The position numbers and the translations under genes were made by a program. Of a DNA stretch of 64,000 nucleotides, positions 23,910-32,119 are shown in pieces. Each line of letters opens with the position of its first letter. Position 1 is the stretch's first letter. The notes beneath the pieces were generated by a model that worked only from the letters and a program-made list of their open reading frames with translations, did not search any database and was not told the origin of the DNA. The DNA is from Haliscomenobacter hydrossis DSM 1100 (GTDB lineage: Bacteria; Bacteroidota; Bacteroidia; Chitinophagales; Saprospiraceae), in contig NC_015510.1 of the NCBI RefSeq assembly GCF_000212735.1, positions 744,001 to 808,000 on the forward strand, in the 5' to 3' direction.

Positions 23910-25208
23910 ATGATGAAGCATTTTCTATCATTCCTACTTCTGTTCGCAAGTGTATCGATTAGCGTTTCGACGCAGGCTCAGCCCGTCGAAAGGCTCATCA
24001 AAGTTATCGTAGGCACCGACCACGACAATTGGACTTACCGCAGCGGCGAAAATGTCAACTTCTCCGTATCGGTCTTTCGCAATGGAAACCTGCTCAAAGA
24101 CGTGCGCATCCGCTATGAAATTGGGCCTGAAAAAATGCCCGCCACCAAGAAAGAAACCATTACCCTTAAAACTGGCATGACCACCCTGGCCAGTGGCAGC
24201 ATGAGCACTCCTGGATTTTTGCGCTGTATTGTCGTCGCCGAAGTGGAGGGCAAAGAGTACCGTGGCCTGGCAACCGCCGGAATTGACCCGGATAAAATCC
24301 AGCCCGCAGTAGAAAATCCCAGCGATTTTGTCAGCTTTTGGGATAAAGCCAAAGCCGAACTGGCCAAGGTACCCCTCGATGCCAAAATGACCCTTATGCC
24401 CGAGCGTTGCACCGAAAAGGTCAACGTATATCATGTCAACATCCAAAATTTCCGGGTCGGTTCGCGGGTATACGGGATCCTTTGTGTACCCAAGATGGAA
24501 GGTAAATTCCCGGCACTTTTACGTGTACCCGGTGCAGGCGCCCGGCCCTATGCTGGCGATGTGCGTACAGCCGAAAGAGGGGTCATTACCCTGGAAATAG
24601 GCATTCACGGCGTTCCGGTCAACATGGACGTCAGTGTATACAACGACATGATGGCCAGCAACCTCAGCGGCTATTGGGCTTACAACCTCGACGACCGCGA
24701 CCGCTATTATTACAAACGGGTGTACCTCGGTTGTGTCCGGGCCAATGACTTTCTGGTTAGCTTGCCCCAATACGATGGCAGTAATCTGGCGGTAACGGGT
24801 GGTAGCCAGGGGGGAGCTTTGTCAATTGTCACTGCTGCCCTTGATCCTCGGGTAAAATGGGCAGCACCTACTTATCCAGCCCTTTCGGACATGGTGGGTT
24901 ATTTGAAAGGTCGGGCAGGTGGCTGGCCCCATATTTTTGACAGCAACAATCCACAAAACAATACGGAGGCCAAAATCAAAACCGCAGCCTACTACGATGT
25001 GGTCAATTTTGCCAAACAAATGAAAGTCCCTTGTTTTTATTCAATGGGTTTCAACGATGAAACTTGTCCTCCGACTTCCATGTGGGCCGTCTACAATTCG
25101 ATCACGGCACCAAAAGAGCTCAAGCTGTTCCTCGAAACTGGACACTGGACTTTCCCAGAGGAAAATGAACTGGTGTCGAATTGGTTGATGGGGAAACTAG
25201 GAAAGTGA
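23910..25208 (+). CDS. Acetylxylan esterase (AXE1)-like secreted hydrolase
   Basis: A 432-residue secreted esterase. After a signal peptide comes an N-terminal beta-sandwich (about residues 25-125) and then the AXE1 alpha/beta hydrolase domain. The nucleophile is Ser299 in GGSQGG, the Asp is in GFNDETCPPT and the His in LETGHW. It would remove acetyl groups from sugars or cephalosporin-like esters. The last codons (AAG-TGA) fall in the GTGAAAA tandem repeat, so the repeat supplies the stop. Confidence 0.88.
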   Translation: MMKHFLSFLLLFASVSISVSTQAQPVERLIKVIVGTDHDNWTYRSGENVNFSVSVFRNGNLLKDVRIRYEIGPEKMPATKKETITLKTGMTTLASGSMSTPGFLRCIVVAEVEGKEYRGLATAGIDPDKIQPAVENPSDFVSFWDKAKAELAKVPLDAKMTLMPERCTEKVNVYHVNIQNFRVGSRVYGILCVPKMEGKFPALLRVPGAGARPYAGDVRTAERGVITLEIGIHGVPVNMDVSVYNDMMASNLSGYWAYNLDDRDRYYYKRVYLGCVRANDFLVSLPQYDGSNLAVTGGSQGGALSIVTAALDPRVKWAAPTYPALSDMVGYLKGRAGGWPHIFDSNNPQNNTEAKIKTAAYYDVVNFAKQMKVPCFYSMGFNDETCPPTSMWAVYNSITAPKELKLFLETGHWTFPEENELVSNWLMGKLGK

Positions 25209-25317
25209 AAAGTGAAAAGTGAAAAGTGAAAAGTGAAAAGTGAAAAGTGAAAAAATAAATCAACCTATGAAAACAAGTGGTATGCCTACTTTTCACTTTT
25301 CGCTATTCACTTTTCAC
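25205..25317. repeat. Seven tandem GTGAAAA units and an inverted counterpart
   Basis: GTGAAAA is repeated seven times at 25205-25253. The downstream side carries CTTTTCACTTTTCGC and ATTCACTTTTCACC, so the gap can fold into a long hairpin between the convergent esterase and DUF962 genes. Confidence 0.85.
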
Positions 25318-25800
25318 CTAATACTTGATTCCCACCTTTTTGTACAAAAAGTGTAACAACCAGGCTGGTCCAACCATCAAAAACTGGATGTCTTTAAAAA
25401 ACGAGGGCTTTTTGCCTTCGATTTTATGGCCGATGAATTGACCAATCCAGGCCACCACAAAGATGATCAGTGCGGTTTGCCAGAGGGGCATGGCCACGTT
25501 TTGCTGTAGCCACACATTGCCAATGATGCAAAACGAAGCAAAGAGAAACATACCAATGGCAATGGTTAGTGAGTGGCGGAAATAGTAAATCAGGTTGAGG
25601 AGCAAAAAAACCGTAGCCCAATTGAAATAAGGTGCCCATTGGGCTGGTAACCAGGCACTCAGGTACGCGGAAGGAATCGCAGTCAACAATCCCATCAAGC
25701 TGAATACGATGGCCGGAATACAAATCCAGTGAAACGCCTTGTTGATTTTGTTTTGATGGCTTTCGCCATATTCACTGAGTAGAGAGTCGATTGCACGCAT
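25318..25800 (-). CDS. DUF962 / Mpo1-like membrane protein
   Basis: A 160-residue integral membrane protein with about four membrane segments. The N-terminal YGESHQNKINKAFHWICIPAI carries the conserved H-x-N and H-x-x-x-P pattern of the family; AWIGQFIGHKIEGKKPSFFKD is the other conserved block. The yeast relative Mpo1 is an Fe-dependent dioxygenase acting on 2-hydroxy fatty acids, so a lipid role is possible. The ATG at 25800 is preferred over an upstream extension to 25872 that lacks family sequence. Confidence 0.88.
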   Translation of the reverse strand: MRAIDSLLSEYGESHQNKINKAFHWICIPAIVFSLMGLLTAIPSAYLSAWLPAQWAPYFNWATVFLLLNLIYYFRHSLTIAIGMFLFASFCIIGNVWLQQNVAMPLWQTALIIFVVAWIGQFIGHKIEGKKPSFFKDIQFLMVGPAWLLHFLYKKVGIKY

Positions 25801-25972
25801 ATTTTCCTTATTTTGTATGGTTAGATGCAATATTAACAAACATAAATCGGCTTTTTGTGCAAAACTGCCCATTTATCGACAAGTCTGGGTTTACAGCCCG
25901 CCTTAAATTGGCCATTTCTTGTTCAATTGATTCAGAAATCGTAAAAAAATTAAAAAAATTGAACTTTAGGGG

Positions 25973-26003
25973 TTGCGATTCCAAATAGAATTCTCTAGGT
26001 TTG
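25973..26003 (+). promoter_or_regulatory. Bacteroidota-type promoter of the aromatic amino acid operon
   Basis: TTG at 25973-25975 and TAGGTTTG at 25996-26003 (consensus TAnnTTTG) are 20 bases apart, the spacing expected for the primary sigma factor of Bacteroidota. Transcription would begin near 26010, about 20 bases before the leader peptide start. Confidence 0.7.
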
Positions 26004-26028
26004 TGCAGTATTAATAAAGTACATCATC

Positions 26029-26085
26029 ATGCGCTTGAACAACAGCTTTTATTTTTTCAGCTTTTACTTTTATGGTCAACCATAG
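26029..26085 (+). CDS. Phe/Tyr-rich leader peptide of an attenuator
   Basis: An 18-codon frame encodes MRLNNSFYFFSFYFYGQP and ends with TAG. Eight of nine consecutive residues (7-15) are aromatic: five Phe and three Tyr. It sits between a good promoter and an intrinsic terminator, directly upstream of the prephenate dehydratase, aminotransferase, prephenate dehydrogenase and DAHP synthase/chorismate mutase genes. This is the arrangement expected for ribosome-mediated attenuation: low charged Phe or Tyr tRNA would stall the ribosome and prevent termination. The chance of such a run in a random frame at this place is very small. The frame is too short for routine gene finders. Confidence 0.88.
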   Translation: MRLNNSFYFFSFYFYGQP

Positions 26086-26156
26086 GGACTGCTGAATTTT
26101 GTTGTTCATTAACTGAAGATGAAATAAAGGGTCCCGCAAAGCGGGACTTTTTTTTT
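26037..26156 (+). promoter_or_regulatory. Attenuator with alternative pairings
   Basis: The terminator hairpin is GTCCCGC (26131-26137), loop AAA, GCGGGAC (26141-26147), then nine Ts. Competing pairings read by hand: GGGAC (26085-26089, at the leader stop) with GTCCC (26131-26135), an antiterminator; CTTTTATTTT (26046-26055, inside the Phe/Tyr codons) with GAAATAAAGG (26121-26130); and GAACAAC (26037-26043) with GTTGTTC (26101-26107). A ribosome stalled on the aromatic codons would block the last two and free the first. Folding energies were not computed. Confidence 0.75.
26131..26156 (+). terminator. Attenuator terminator upstream of the aromatic operon
   Basis: A perfect 7-bp GC-rich stem with a 3-base loop followed by nine Ts. 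It lies before, not after, the genes it controls. Confidence 0.9.
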
Positions 26157-26189
26157 GCCCATACCTGATCTAACCAATCAATGTTTTAT

Positions 26190-26333
26190 GCCCCATGAAT
26201 GAATTCATGGGCTGTTTATTTATGTTCCTCCCACGAATAAATTCGTGGGGTGGACCTTCAGTATAACCTTGCCAACCCACGACTTCAGTCGTGGGAGGCC
26301 ACACAAAAACCACCCCATGACTTTAGTCGTGGG
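26190..26333. repeat. Array of four 20-bp hairpin palindromes in the 5' untranslated region
   Basis: Units at 26192-26211, 26230-26249, 26276-26295 and 26314-26333 share the form CCCAYGAMT-NN-AKTCRTGGG. Between units, paired positions change together (A:T for C:G, T:A for C:G) in most arms. They lie between the attenuator terminator and the prephenate dehydratase start and are part of its mRNA leader if transcription reads through. Confidence 0.85.
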
Positions 26334-26355
26334 TCGTGGGAATAAACCGAAACAA

Positions 26356-27246
26356 ATGCAAACGCTACTTGCAGAAAATGAAAACGAGGCCGACCAAGAG
26401 TCAGCAAATTTAAGGGTAGGCATCCAGGGCTTTCCGGGTGCTTTTCATGAAATTGCCGCGCGCTTGTGCTTTGAGAGTCGCCCCATCGACATCGTTCCTT
26501 GTTTGACATTTGAAGAATTGGTGGACAAACTCGAGGCAGGTCAGGAGATGGATGCCGCCTTGATGGCCATTGAGAACTCGCTTGCTGGTAGTTTGATGAG
26601 CAATTACAAACTCCTGGATCAAGCCAATTTGCTGGCCGTCGGTGAGGTATACTTGCGGGTCAAGCAAAATCTCATGGTGCTGCCCGGCGTCAAAATTGAA
26701 GACCTCACAGAAGTCCACTCCCATCCTGTTGCCATTGAACAATGCCTGGATTTTTTCCGTCAATATCCACATATTCAATTGATTCGTACTGAAGACACTG
26801 CGTTATCTGCCCGCAACATCCGCGAGAAGGGATGGCATCACGTAGGAGCCATTGCCAGTTCTTTGGCTGCTGAATTGTACGAGATGGAAATTCTGGCGGA
26901 AAGTATTGAAACCAATAAAAAGAACTACACCCGCTTTTTGGTGCTGCAACGCGCTGATCAAGCCGTAACCGACCCCGATGCGGATAAAATTTCCATCAGC
27001 TTTGGGGTGAGCCACACCGTTGGCAGCTTGCACAAAGTATTGGCGATTCTGGCCGCGTACAATTTTAACATGTCAAAAATCCAATCGGCACCCATTATTG
27101 GACAACCCTGGGAATACCGTTTGTTCATCGATTATGTAGCCGAAGGTCATGTCAGTGTGGATCAAGCTTACGAGGCCCTGCGCCCGGTCACGCACAATCT
27201 GAAACTGTTGGGTGCCTACAAACAGGGGGTATTGTATGATTATTAA
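26356..27246 (+). CDS. pheA: Prephenate dehydratase
   Basis: A 296-residue enzyme converting prephenate to phenylpyruvate in phenylalanine synthesis. The catalytic domain has GIQGFPGAFHEIAA (in place of the usual G-x-x-G-T-F-S), MAIENSLAGS, and the T-R-F motif in NYTRFLVL. A C-terminal ACT domain follows (GSLHKVLAILAAYNFNMSKIQS), normally the phenylalanine feedback site; the usual E-S-R-P is replaced by Q-S-A-P. The ATG at 26356 is chosen because upstream sequence in frame is the hairpin array. It is the first gene of the operon controlled by the Phe/Tyr leader. Confidence 0.92.
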   Translation: MQTLLAENENEADQESANLRVGIQGFPGAFHEIAARLCFESRPIDIVPCLTFEELVDKLEAGQEMDAALMAIENSLAGSLMSNYKLLDQANLLAVGEVYLRVKQNLMVLPGVKIEDLTEVHSHPVAIEQCLDFFRQYPHIQLIRTEDTALSARNIREKGWHHVGAIASSLAAELYEMEILAESIETNKKNYTRFLVLQRADQAVTDPDADKISISFGVSHTVGSLHKVLAILAAYNFNMSKIQSAPIIGQPWEYRLFIDYVAEGHVSVDQAYEALRPVTHNLKLLGAYKQGVLYDY

Positions 27247-27330
27247 CAATCGTAGTTGGGCGACCACAAAGGGTACGCCCCTACAAGAATCACCGAACCA
27301 TCGAACTCACGAACCCACGAACCTTTAATC

Positions 27331-28515
27331 ATGACACCAATAATATCCACCGCCAGTAGATTGGGAAATGTAGAAGAATACTATTTTTCCACCAAGCTCA
27401 AGCAGATCGCCAGATTACGGGCGGAGGGCAAAAACGTGCTCAATTTGGGCATCGGCAGCCCAGATTTACCGCCCAGCGAAGCGACAATTGATGCGTTGTT
27501 GGAATCAGCGCGACGCTCTGATTCCCATGCCTATCAAAGTTACCAGGGCATTCCAGAGTTGCGGCGGGCATTTGCAGATTGGTACTGGCAGTATTTTGGT
27601 GTCCGGCTCAACCCTGACCATGAAATCCTGCCCCTGATCGGCTCCAAAGAAGGCATCATGCACATTTCCATGAGCTACCTGGAAGCGGGAGACGAAGTGT
27701 TGGTGCCCAATCCTGGCTACCCCACTTACCGTTCGGTAAGCCTGCTCACCGGAGCAACCGTGCGCGATTACGACCTGATCGAAGCCCGCCATTGGCAGCC
27801 CGATCTGGACGCCTTGGCCGCACAGGATTTGAGCAAAGTCAAAATCATGTGGGTCAATTACCCCAATATGCCAACCGGAGCTCAGGCCGATAAAGGTTTT
27901 TTCAAAGACCTCATTGCCTTTGCCAAACAGCAGCAGATTCTGATTGTCAACGACAATCCCTACACCTTTATCCTCAATGAAAATCCCATGAGTTTGTTGG
28001 ATATACCCGGAGCAATGGACGTCGCGCTGGAGCTGAATTCCCTGAGCAAAGCCCACAACATGGCGGGTTGGCGCGTAGGGATGCTCGCAGGTGCGGCGGA
28101 GTACCTGGAGCCTGTGGTGCGCTTCAAAAGCAACATGGATTCGGGGATGTTCAAACCGATTCAGGTAGCGGCGGTCAAAGCCTTACAAAATCCTCCGTCT
28201 TGGTATGAGGGACTGAACGACATTTATCGGGCACGCAGAAAAGAGGTGTTTAAGTTACTTGATCTGTTGGAATGCAACTACGATTCGGCGCAAGTCGGCA
28301 TGTTTGTTTGGGCCAAAATCCCGGATTATTATGCCGATGGATATTCCTTATCGGACGCCATTTTGGATGCGACCCAGGTGTTCATCACCCCCGGCGGCAT
28401 CTTTGGTACCCAGGGCAATGGTTACGTTCGGGTTTCACTGTGCAGCGAGGCCAAGGTCTTTCAGGAGGCAACCACACGCATCGCCAGCTATAAAGCCCTG
28501 CAACCGTTCAGCTAA
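27331..28515 (+). CDS. Class I/II aminotransferase (aromatic amino acid type by context)
   Basis: A 394-residue PLP enzyme. Fold-type I marks are NLGIGSPDLPPSEATIDAL, YQSYQGIPELRRAFADWY, VPNPGYPTYRSV, and the PLP Lys in ELNSLSKAHNMAGWRVG. Sequence alone fits the LL-diaminopimelate/aspartate aminotransferase group. Its position between prephenate dehydratase and prephenate dehydrogenase points to transamination of phenylpyruvate and 4-hydroxyphenylpyruvate as the last step to Phe and Tyr. The ATG at 27331 is used; the frame upstream to 27256 is repeat-derived. Confidence 0.88.
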   Translation: MTPIISTASRLGNVEEYYFSTKLKQIARLRAEGKNVLNLGIGSPDLPPSEATIDALLESARRSDSHAYQSYQGIPELRRAFADWYWQYFGVRLNPDHEILPLIGSKEGIMHISMSYLEAGDEVLVPNPGYPTYRSVSLLTGATVRDYDLIEARHWQPDLDALAAQDLSKVKIMWVNYPNMPTGAQADKGFFKDLIAFAKQQQILIVNDNPYTFILNENPMSLLDIPGAMDVALELNSLSKAHNMAGWRVGMLAGAAEYLEPVVRFKSNMDSGMFKPIQVAAVKALQNPPSWYEGLNDIYRARRKEVFKLLDLLECNYDSAQVGMFVWAKIPDYYADGYSLSDAILDATQVFITPGGIFGTQGNGYVRVSLCSEAKVFQEATTRIASYKALQPFS

Positions 28516-28525
28516 CCCTAACCAA

Positions 28526-28583
28526 CCCATGAATTTATTCGTGGGAGGCAACAAAAGAACCAACCCATGACTTTAGTCGTGGG
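28526..28583. repeat. Two 20-bp palindromes between operon genes
   Basis: Units of the CCCAYGAMT family at 28526-28545 and 28564-28583 lie between the aminotransferase stop and the prephenate dehydrogenase start, inside the operon. Confidence 0.85.
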
Positions 28584-28610
28584 TGATTTATCGCAGATAA
28601 AGCAGACAAA

Positions 28611-29453
28611 ATGACCATCAGCATAATCGGTATCGGACTCATCGGTGGATCACTGGCCATCACCCTCAAAGAGAATGGGTTTGCCCAGCGCATCATTGGT
28701 GTGGACGTCAACCCGGACAACATCGACAAAGCCATTCGGCGCAGACTGATCGACGAAGGCAAAACCCTGGATGAAGCCATTGCCGAATCCGACCTCATCA
28801 TTGTAGCAACGCCGGTGGATTCCATGACCAGAGTCTTACCCCTGGTTTTGGACAAAATCAATGCGAAACAAGTCGTGATCGATGTAGGCTCTACCAAAAC
28901 GCTCATTTTGGAATCCGTGCAAGATCACCCCATGCGCCGGCGTTTTGTAGCCACGCACCCGATGGCGGGTACCGAGTATTCTGGCCCTGAATCCGCCGTA
29001 CCCAAACTTTTTGAACACAAATACACGGTACTTTGTGACGTAGAACACAGCGACCCCGATGCAGTGCAATTGATTGAATCTCTGTACCAATCCATTCCTA
29101 TGAACATCATCCATTTTGATGGGGCATCACACGACATTCATACTGCTTACGTGTCCCATATTTCGCACATCAGCTCTTTTGCCCTGGCCTTAACAGTGCT
29201 GGCCAAAGAGAAAGATGAAGAGCGCATTTTTGAGTTGGCCAGTACTGGTTTTAGCTCCACGGTGCGCCTGGCCAAAAGTTCACCCGATACCTGGATCCCC
29301 ATTTTCCGGCAAAACCGAGACAATGTGCTGGACGTACTGGATGAACACATTAGCCAACTTTCGCAGTTTCGTAGCCTTTTGATTAAAAAGGATTTCGATA
29401 CCTTCCACAAACTCATTTCTGAAGCAAATCAAATTCGCAAAATCATCTCTTAA
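28611..29453 (+). CDS. tyrA: Prephenate dehydrogenase
   Basis: A 280-residue NAD-dependent enzyme that makes 4-hydroxyphenylpyruvate for tyrosine. The Rossmann motif GIGLIGGSLA starts at residue 7, followed by GVDVNPDNI with the NAD-selective Asp. The substrate-side motif THPMAGTEYSGPESA and the helical dimer domain (HDIHTAYVSHISHISSFALA) follow. No ACT or chorismate mutase domain is fused; the mutase is on the next gene, 11 bases downstream. Confidence 0.93.
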   Translation: MTISIIGIGLIGGSLAITLKENGFAQRIIGVDVNPDNIDKAIRRRLIDEGKTLDEAIAESDLIIVATPVDSMTRVLPLVLDKINAKQVVIDVGSTKTLILESVQDHPMRRRFVATHPMAGTEYSGPESAVPKLFEHKYTVLCDVEHSDPDAVQLIESLYQSIPMNIIHFDGASHDIHTAYVSHISHISSFALALTVLAKEKDEERIFELASTGFSSTVRLAKSSPDTWIPIFRQNRDNVLDVLDEHISQLSQFRSLLIKKDFDTFHKLISEANQIRKIIS

Positions 29454-29464
29454 GCTCTTGTACC

Positions 29465-30556
29465 ATGGCAATGACATTTCGACCCATTTTGGAGCGCACT
29501 GAAAAAAGACCCATCTTGATTGCTGGGCCTTGTAGCGCTGAAACCGAAGAGCAAGTCCTGCAAACTGCTCGTGAACTGGCCAGCGATGGTCGGATCGATT
29601 TATACCGCGCTGGCATCTGGAAACCACGTACCCGCCCTGGAGAATTCGAAGGTGTTGGTGCACCTGGCCTCGCCTGGTTGAAAAAGGTAAAGGAAGAAAC
29701 CGGACTCAAAGTAACCACCGAAGTGGGCAACCGCGAGCACGTGTTTGAAGCGCTTAAAGCAGGTATTGACGTACTCTGGATTGGTGCTCGCACGACCGTA
29801 AACCCATTTACGGTTCAGGAGATCGCCGATGCACTGCGTGGAGTAGATATTCCCGTAATGGTAAAAAACCCGGTAAATCCTGACCTCAAGCTATGGATGG
29901 GAGGCATCGAGCGCCTCTACAAAGCCGGCATTACCCGCTTGGCCGCCATTCACCGGGGATTCTCTTTTCACGGGGAAACCTCTTACCGCAACGTACCACA
30001 CTGGCAGATTCCAATTGACCTGCGCCGCAATTTCCCGGACATCCAAATCATTTGTGACAACAGCCACATTTGTGGTCGCCGCGATACCCTGCAAGAGGTT
30101 GCCCAAAAAGCCATGGACCTCAACTTCGATGGCATCATGACCGAGGTACACCCTACCCCGGATCAGGCCTGGAGTGATGCTGCCCAGCAAATAACCCCTG
30201 CGCAGTACAATGCCATGATTGAGTCGATGAGCTTTCCTGAAGCCAATTCAACGGACCCGATCTTTGCCAAGCACATGAATGATCTGCGCCACGAAATTGA
30301 CGAAATCGATGAAGATTTACTCAATCTTTTGGGTCGCCGAATGAAGATCGCTGAAAAGATCGGTGAATACAAAAAAGAAAACAACATCGCCGTACTACAG
30401 ACGAGCCGCTGGAATGAAATCCTGAGTAAGTCGGTAAAACATGGCGCGAAAAAAGGCCTGAGTGAAGAATTCGTAACCGTGGTGCTCAAAGCCATCCACG
30501 ATGAATCCATCAACCACCAGATTCGCATCATGCACGGTGAAGAAGCGGTGAAATAA
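29465..30556 (+). CDS. Bifunctional DAHP synthase / chorismate mutase
   Basis: A 363-residue fusion controlling entry to, and the branch from, the shikimate pathway. The N-terminal 260 residues are a type I-beta DAHP synthase (PILIAGPCSAETEEQ, YRAGIWKPRTRPGEFEGVG, AIHRGFSFHGETSYRN, CDNSHICGRRD). The C-terminal 90 residues are an AroQ chorismate mutase (LRHEIDEIDEDLLNLLGRRM ... AEKIGEYKKENNIAVLQTSR). Such fusions are typical of Bacteroidota. It is the last gene of the attenuator-controlled operon and ends before a terminator. Confidence 0.94.
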   Translation: MAMTFRPILERTEKRPILIAGPCSAETEEQVLQTARELASDGRIDLYRAGIWKPRTRPGEFEGVGAPGLAWLKKVKEETGLKVTTEVGNREHVFEALKAGIDVLWIGARTTVNPFTVQEIADALRGVDIPVMVKNPVNPDLKLWMGGIERLYKAGITRLAAIHRGFSFHGETSYRNVPHWQIPIDLRRNFPDIQIICDNSHICGRRDTLQEVAQKAMDLNFDGIMTEVHPTPDQAWSDAAQQITPAQYNAMIESMSFPEANSTDPIFAKHMNDLRHEIDEIDEDLLNLLGRRMKIAEKIGEYKKENNIAVLQTSRWNEILSKSVKHGAKKGLSEEFVTVVLKAIHDESINHQIRIMHGEEAVK

Positions 30557-30582
30557 GTTGACCGTTTGTTGGGAAATAAAGA

Positions 30583-30615
30583 GGGAGCTTCGGGAGAGGC
30601 TCCCTTTTGTTTTTT
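30583..30615 (+). terminator. Intrinsic terminator of the aromatic operon
   Basis: GGGAGC (30583-30588) pairs with GCTCCC (30599-30604), followed by TTTTGTTTTTT. It ends at the stop codon of the convergent FAD oxidoreductase gene. Confidence 0.8.
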
Positions 30616-31963
30616 ACCCTGCCCACATCACTCTCCAAAAAATCTTTGGATGAAACAAGGAAGTTGGCGCTTTCAACAAACTCATCACCCGTAAAAATGC
30701 ATCACAAACCACCGGGTCTTTCAAGGTAGCCCGATGGACTCGAGTGACGTACTTATTGATGACTCCAATACCCGCAGGCTTCGGGCCAGTAGTAGCCGAA
30801 TAGCGAAAATCTTCCCCTACCGCCAATTGCCAGGGGATGTCCACTACCTTTGCGGCCTCTTTGAAAAAACGGTGGGCCAGGTGTTGTTCAGGAATATTTT
30901 TACCCAATAATTTATCCAGTTCAATCGCTTGCATAGATGCAGAGGTCATGCCTTGCCCATAAACGGGATTAAAACTACATACCGCATCACCCATCACAAG
31001 AAAACCCAAGGGGAACTTTTTCAGTTTTTCGTAATGCCGACGCAGACTATGCGAATACTTGTAAGGAATAATTTCGGACAAAGGCTCGCTGTTACTGATG
31101 ATGTCATAAAACTCTGGCATCGGCAGTTGGCGCACAAATTCATTAAAAGCCGCTTCATCACAACCTACGTGATCACCATGCCAGCCACCAACTGTCAACA
31201 TCCAACGATCACCTTCAACTGGGAACATGCCTCCAAAGCGCATTTCCTCGGGTGCCATTGGTGTATAGAGCATCCAGTTGGTGCTACGGGGATCAAGGGG
31301 ATCTCTTTTATACATCCGCGTAGCATACGCCACATTGACCTTTACTTCGCTAACGGAAGGTGCTTCAAAGCCCAGTTCTTCCAGCCATTTGGGCGTACGT
31401 GAACCACGGCCAGTGACATCCACCACCAAATCCGCGTGCAAATCCATTACTTTCCCCAATTCAGTCAACTGAATATTGACTCCGGTAATCTGCTGCTGAT
31501 CCGGGGTACTGATCAAGTTTTTTACGCTGGTATTGTCCATCAATTCAACATTGGGCAAGGCCAAAACCCGCTCTCTGATCAAGTGTTCAAGCAGGGGGCG
31601 GCTCATGGCGGCGGCGGTCAAATCCATTTCGAACCGTTTGCGGTAGCCGCCGTGGGTATACCAGATCATGTCCTGGGCAAAATTAGCCAGCAAGGCTCCA
31701 TTGGCCGCCAGCGCATCTTTTAAATCCGGGAAATAATGCAGCATGACGTTCAAGCCACCGGGTAACAAGCCATGTAAATGGCGGGTTTGAGGTTGGCCTT
31801 TGCGGGAACAAGGTTGTCGTTCCACCTGGTCTTTTTCGATGATGGTCACCCGTTCATAATGGTTACTCAATGCCCGAGCGACCATCAATCCGCCTAAACT
31901 TCCGCCAAGCACGATGGCCTGACCACGTTGATTCGTGTTTTTTTGATTTTCTGCAACTTTCAT
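30614..31963 (-). CDS. FAD-dependent oxidoreductase (squalene epoxidase/geranylgeranyl reductase-like)
   Basis: A 449-residue flavoprotein. The FAD-binding motif IVLGGSLGGLMVARAL is near residue 17 and the second FAD motif FLVMGDAVCSFNPVYGQGMTSA near residue 325. The mid-section (DVTGRGSRTPKWLEELGFEAP) carries the D-x-x-G-R-G-S type strand of the PHBH group. Close families hydroxylate or reduce lipophilic substrates. The substrate is unknown; a polyprenyl synthase lies 4 kb away but is not linked to it. Single gene. Confidence 0.85.
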   Translation of the reverse strand: MKVAENQKNTNQRGQAIVLGGSLGGLMVARALSNHYERVTIIEKDQVERQPCSRKGQPQTRHLHGLLPGGLNVMLHYFPDLKDALAANGALLANFAQDMIWYTHGGYRKRFEMDLTAAAMSRPLLEHLIRERVLALPNVELMDNTSVKNLISTPDQQQITGVNIQLTELGKVMDLHADLVVDVTGRGSRTPKWLEELGFEAPSVSEVKVNVAYATRMYKRDPLDPRSTNWMLYTPMAPEEMRFGGMFPVEGDRWMLTVGGWHGDHVGCDEAAFNEFVRQLPMPEFYDIISNSEPLSEIIPYKYSHSLRRHYEKLKKFPLGFLVMGDAVCSFNPVYGQGMTSASMQAIELDKLLGKNIPEQHLAHRFFKEAAKVVDIPWQLAVGEDFRYSATTGPKPAGIGVINKYVTRVHRATLKDPVVCDAFLRVMSLLKAPTSLFHPKIFWRVMWAG

Positions 31964-32119
31964 GGTGTGTAGTATCTGATTTTAGGTGTTGGACTTTGAT
32001 TTTGTGTCCACATCATTTGATACTACAAAATTAGGGCAGGATAGCAGGGAGCACAATCCTCCCAAAGGTGGATTTTATCTCCTCTAAAAGGAGGATTTTT
32101 TACAAAAATGAACCAAAAA

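Noticed and set aside
25205..25317. Possible CRISPR array or VNTR
   Set aside because: The units are 7 bases in tandem without spacers, and an inverted counterpart makes it a palindromic repeat, not CRISPR.
26245..26355. N-terminal extension of prephenate dehydratase
   Set aside because: The in-frame sequence is the hairpin array; family similarity begins after the ATG at 26356.
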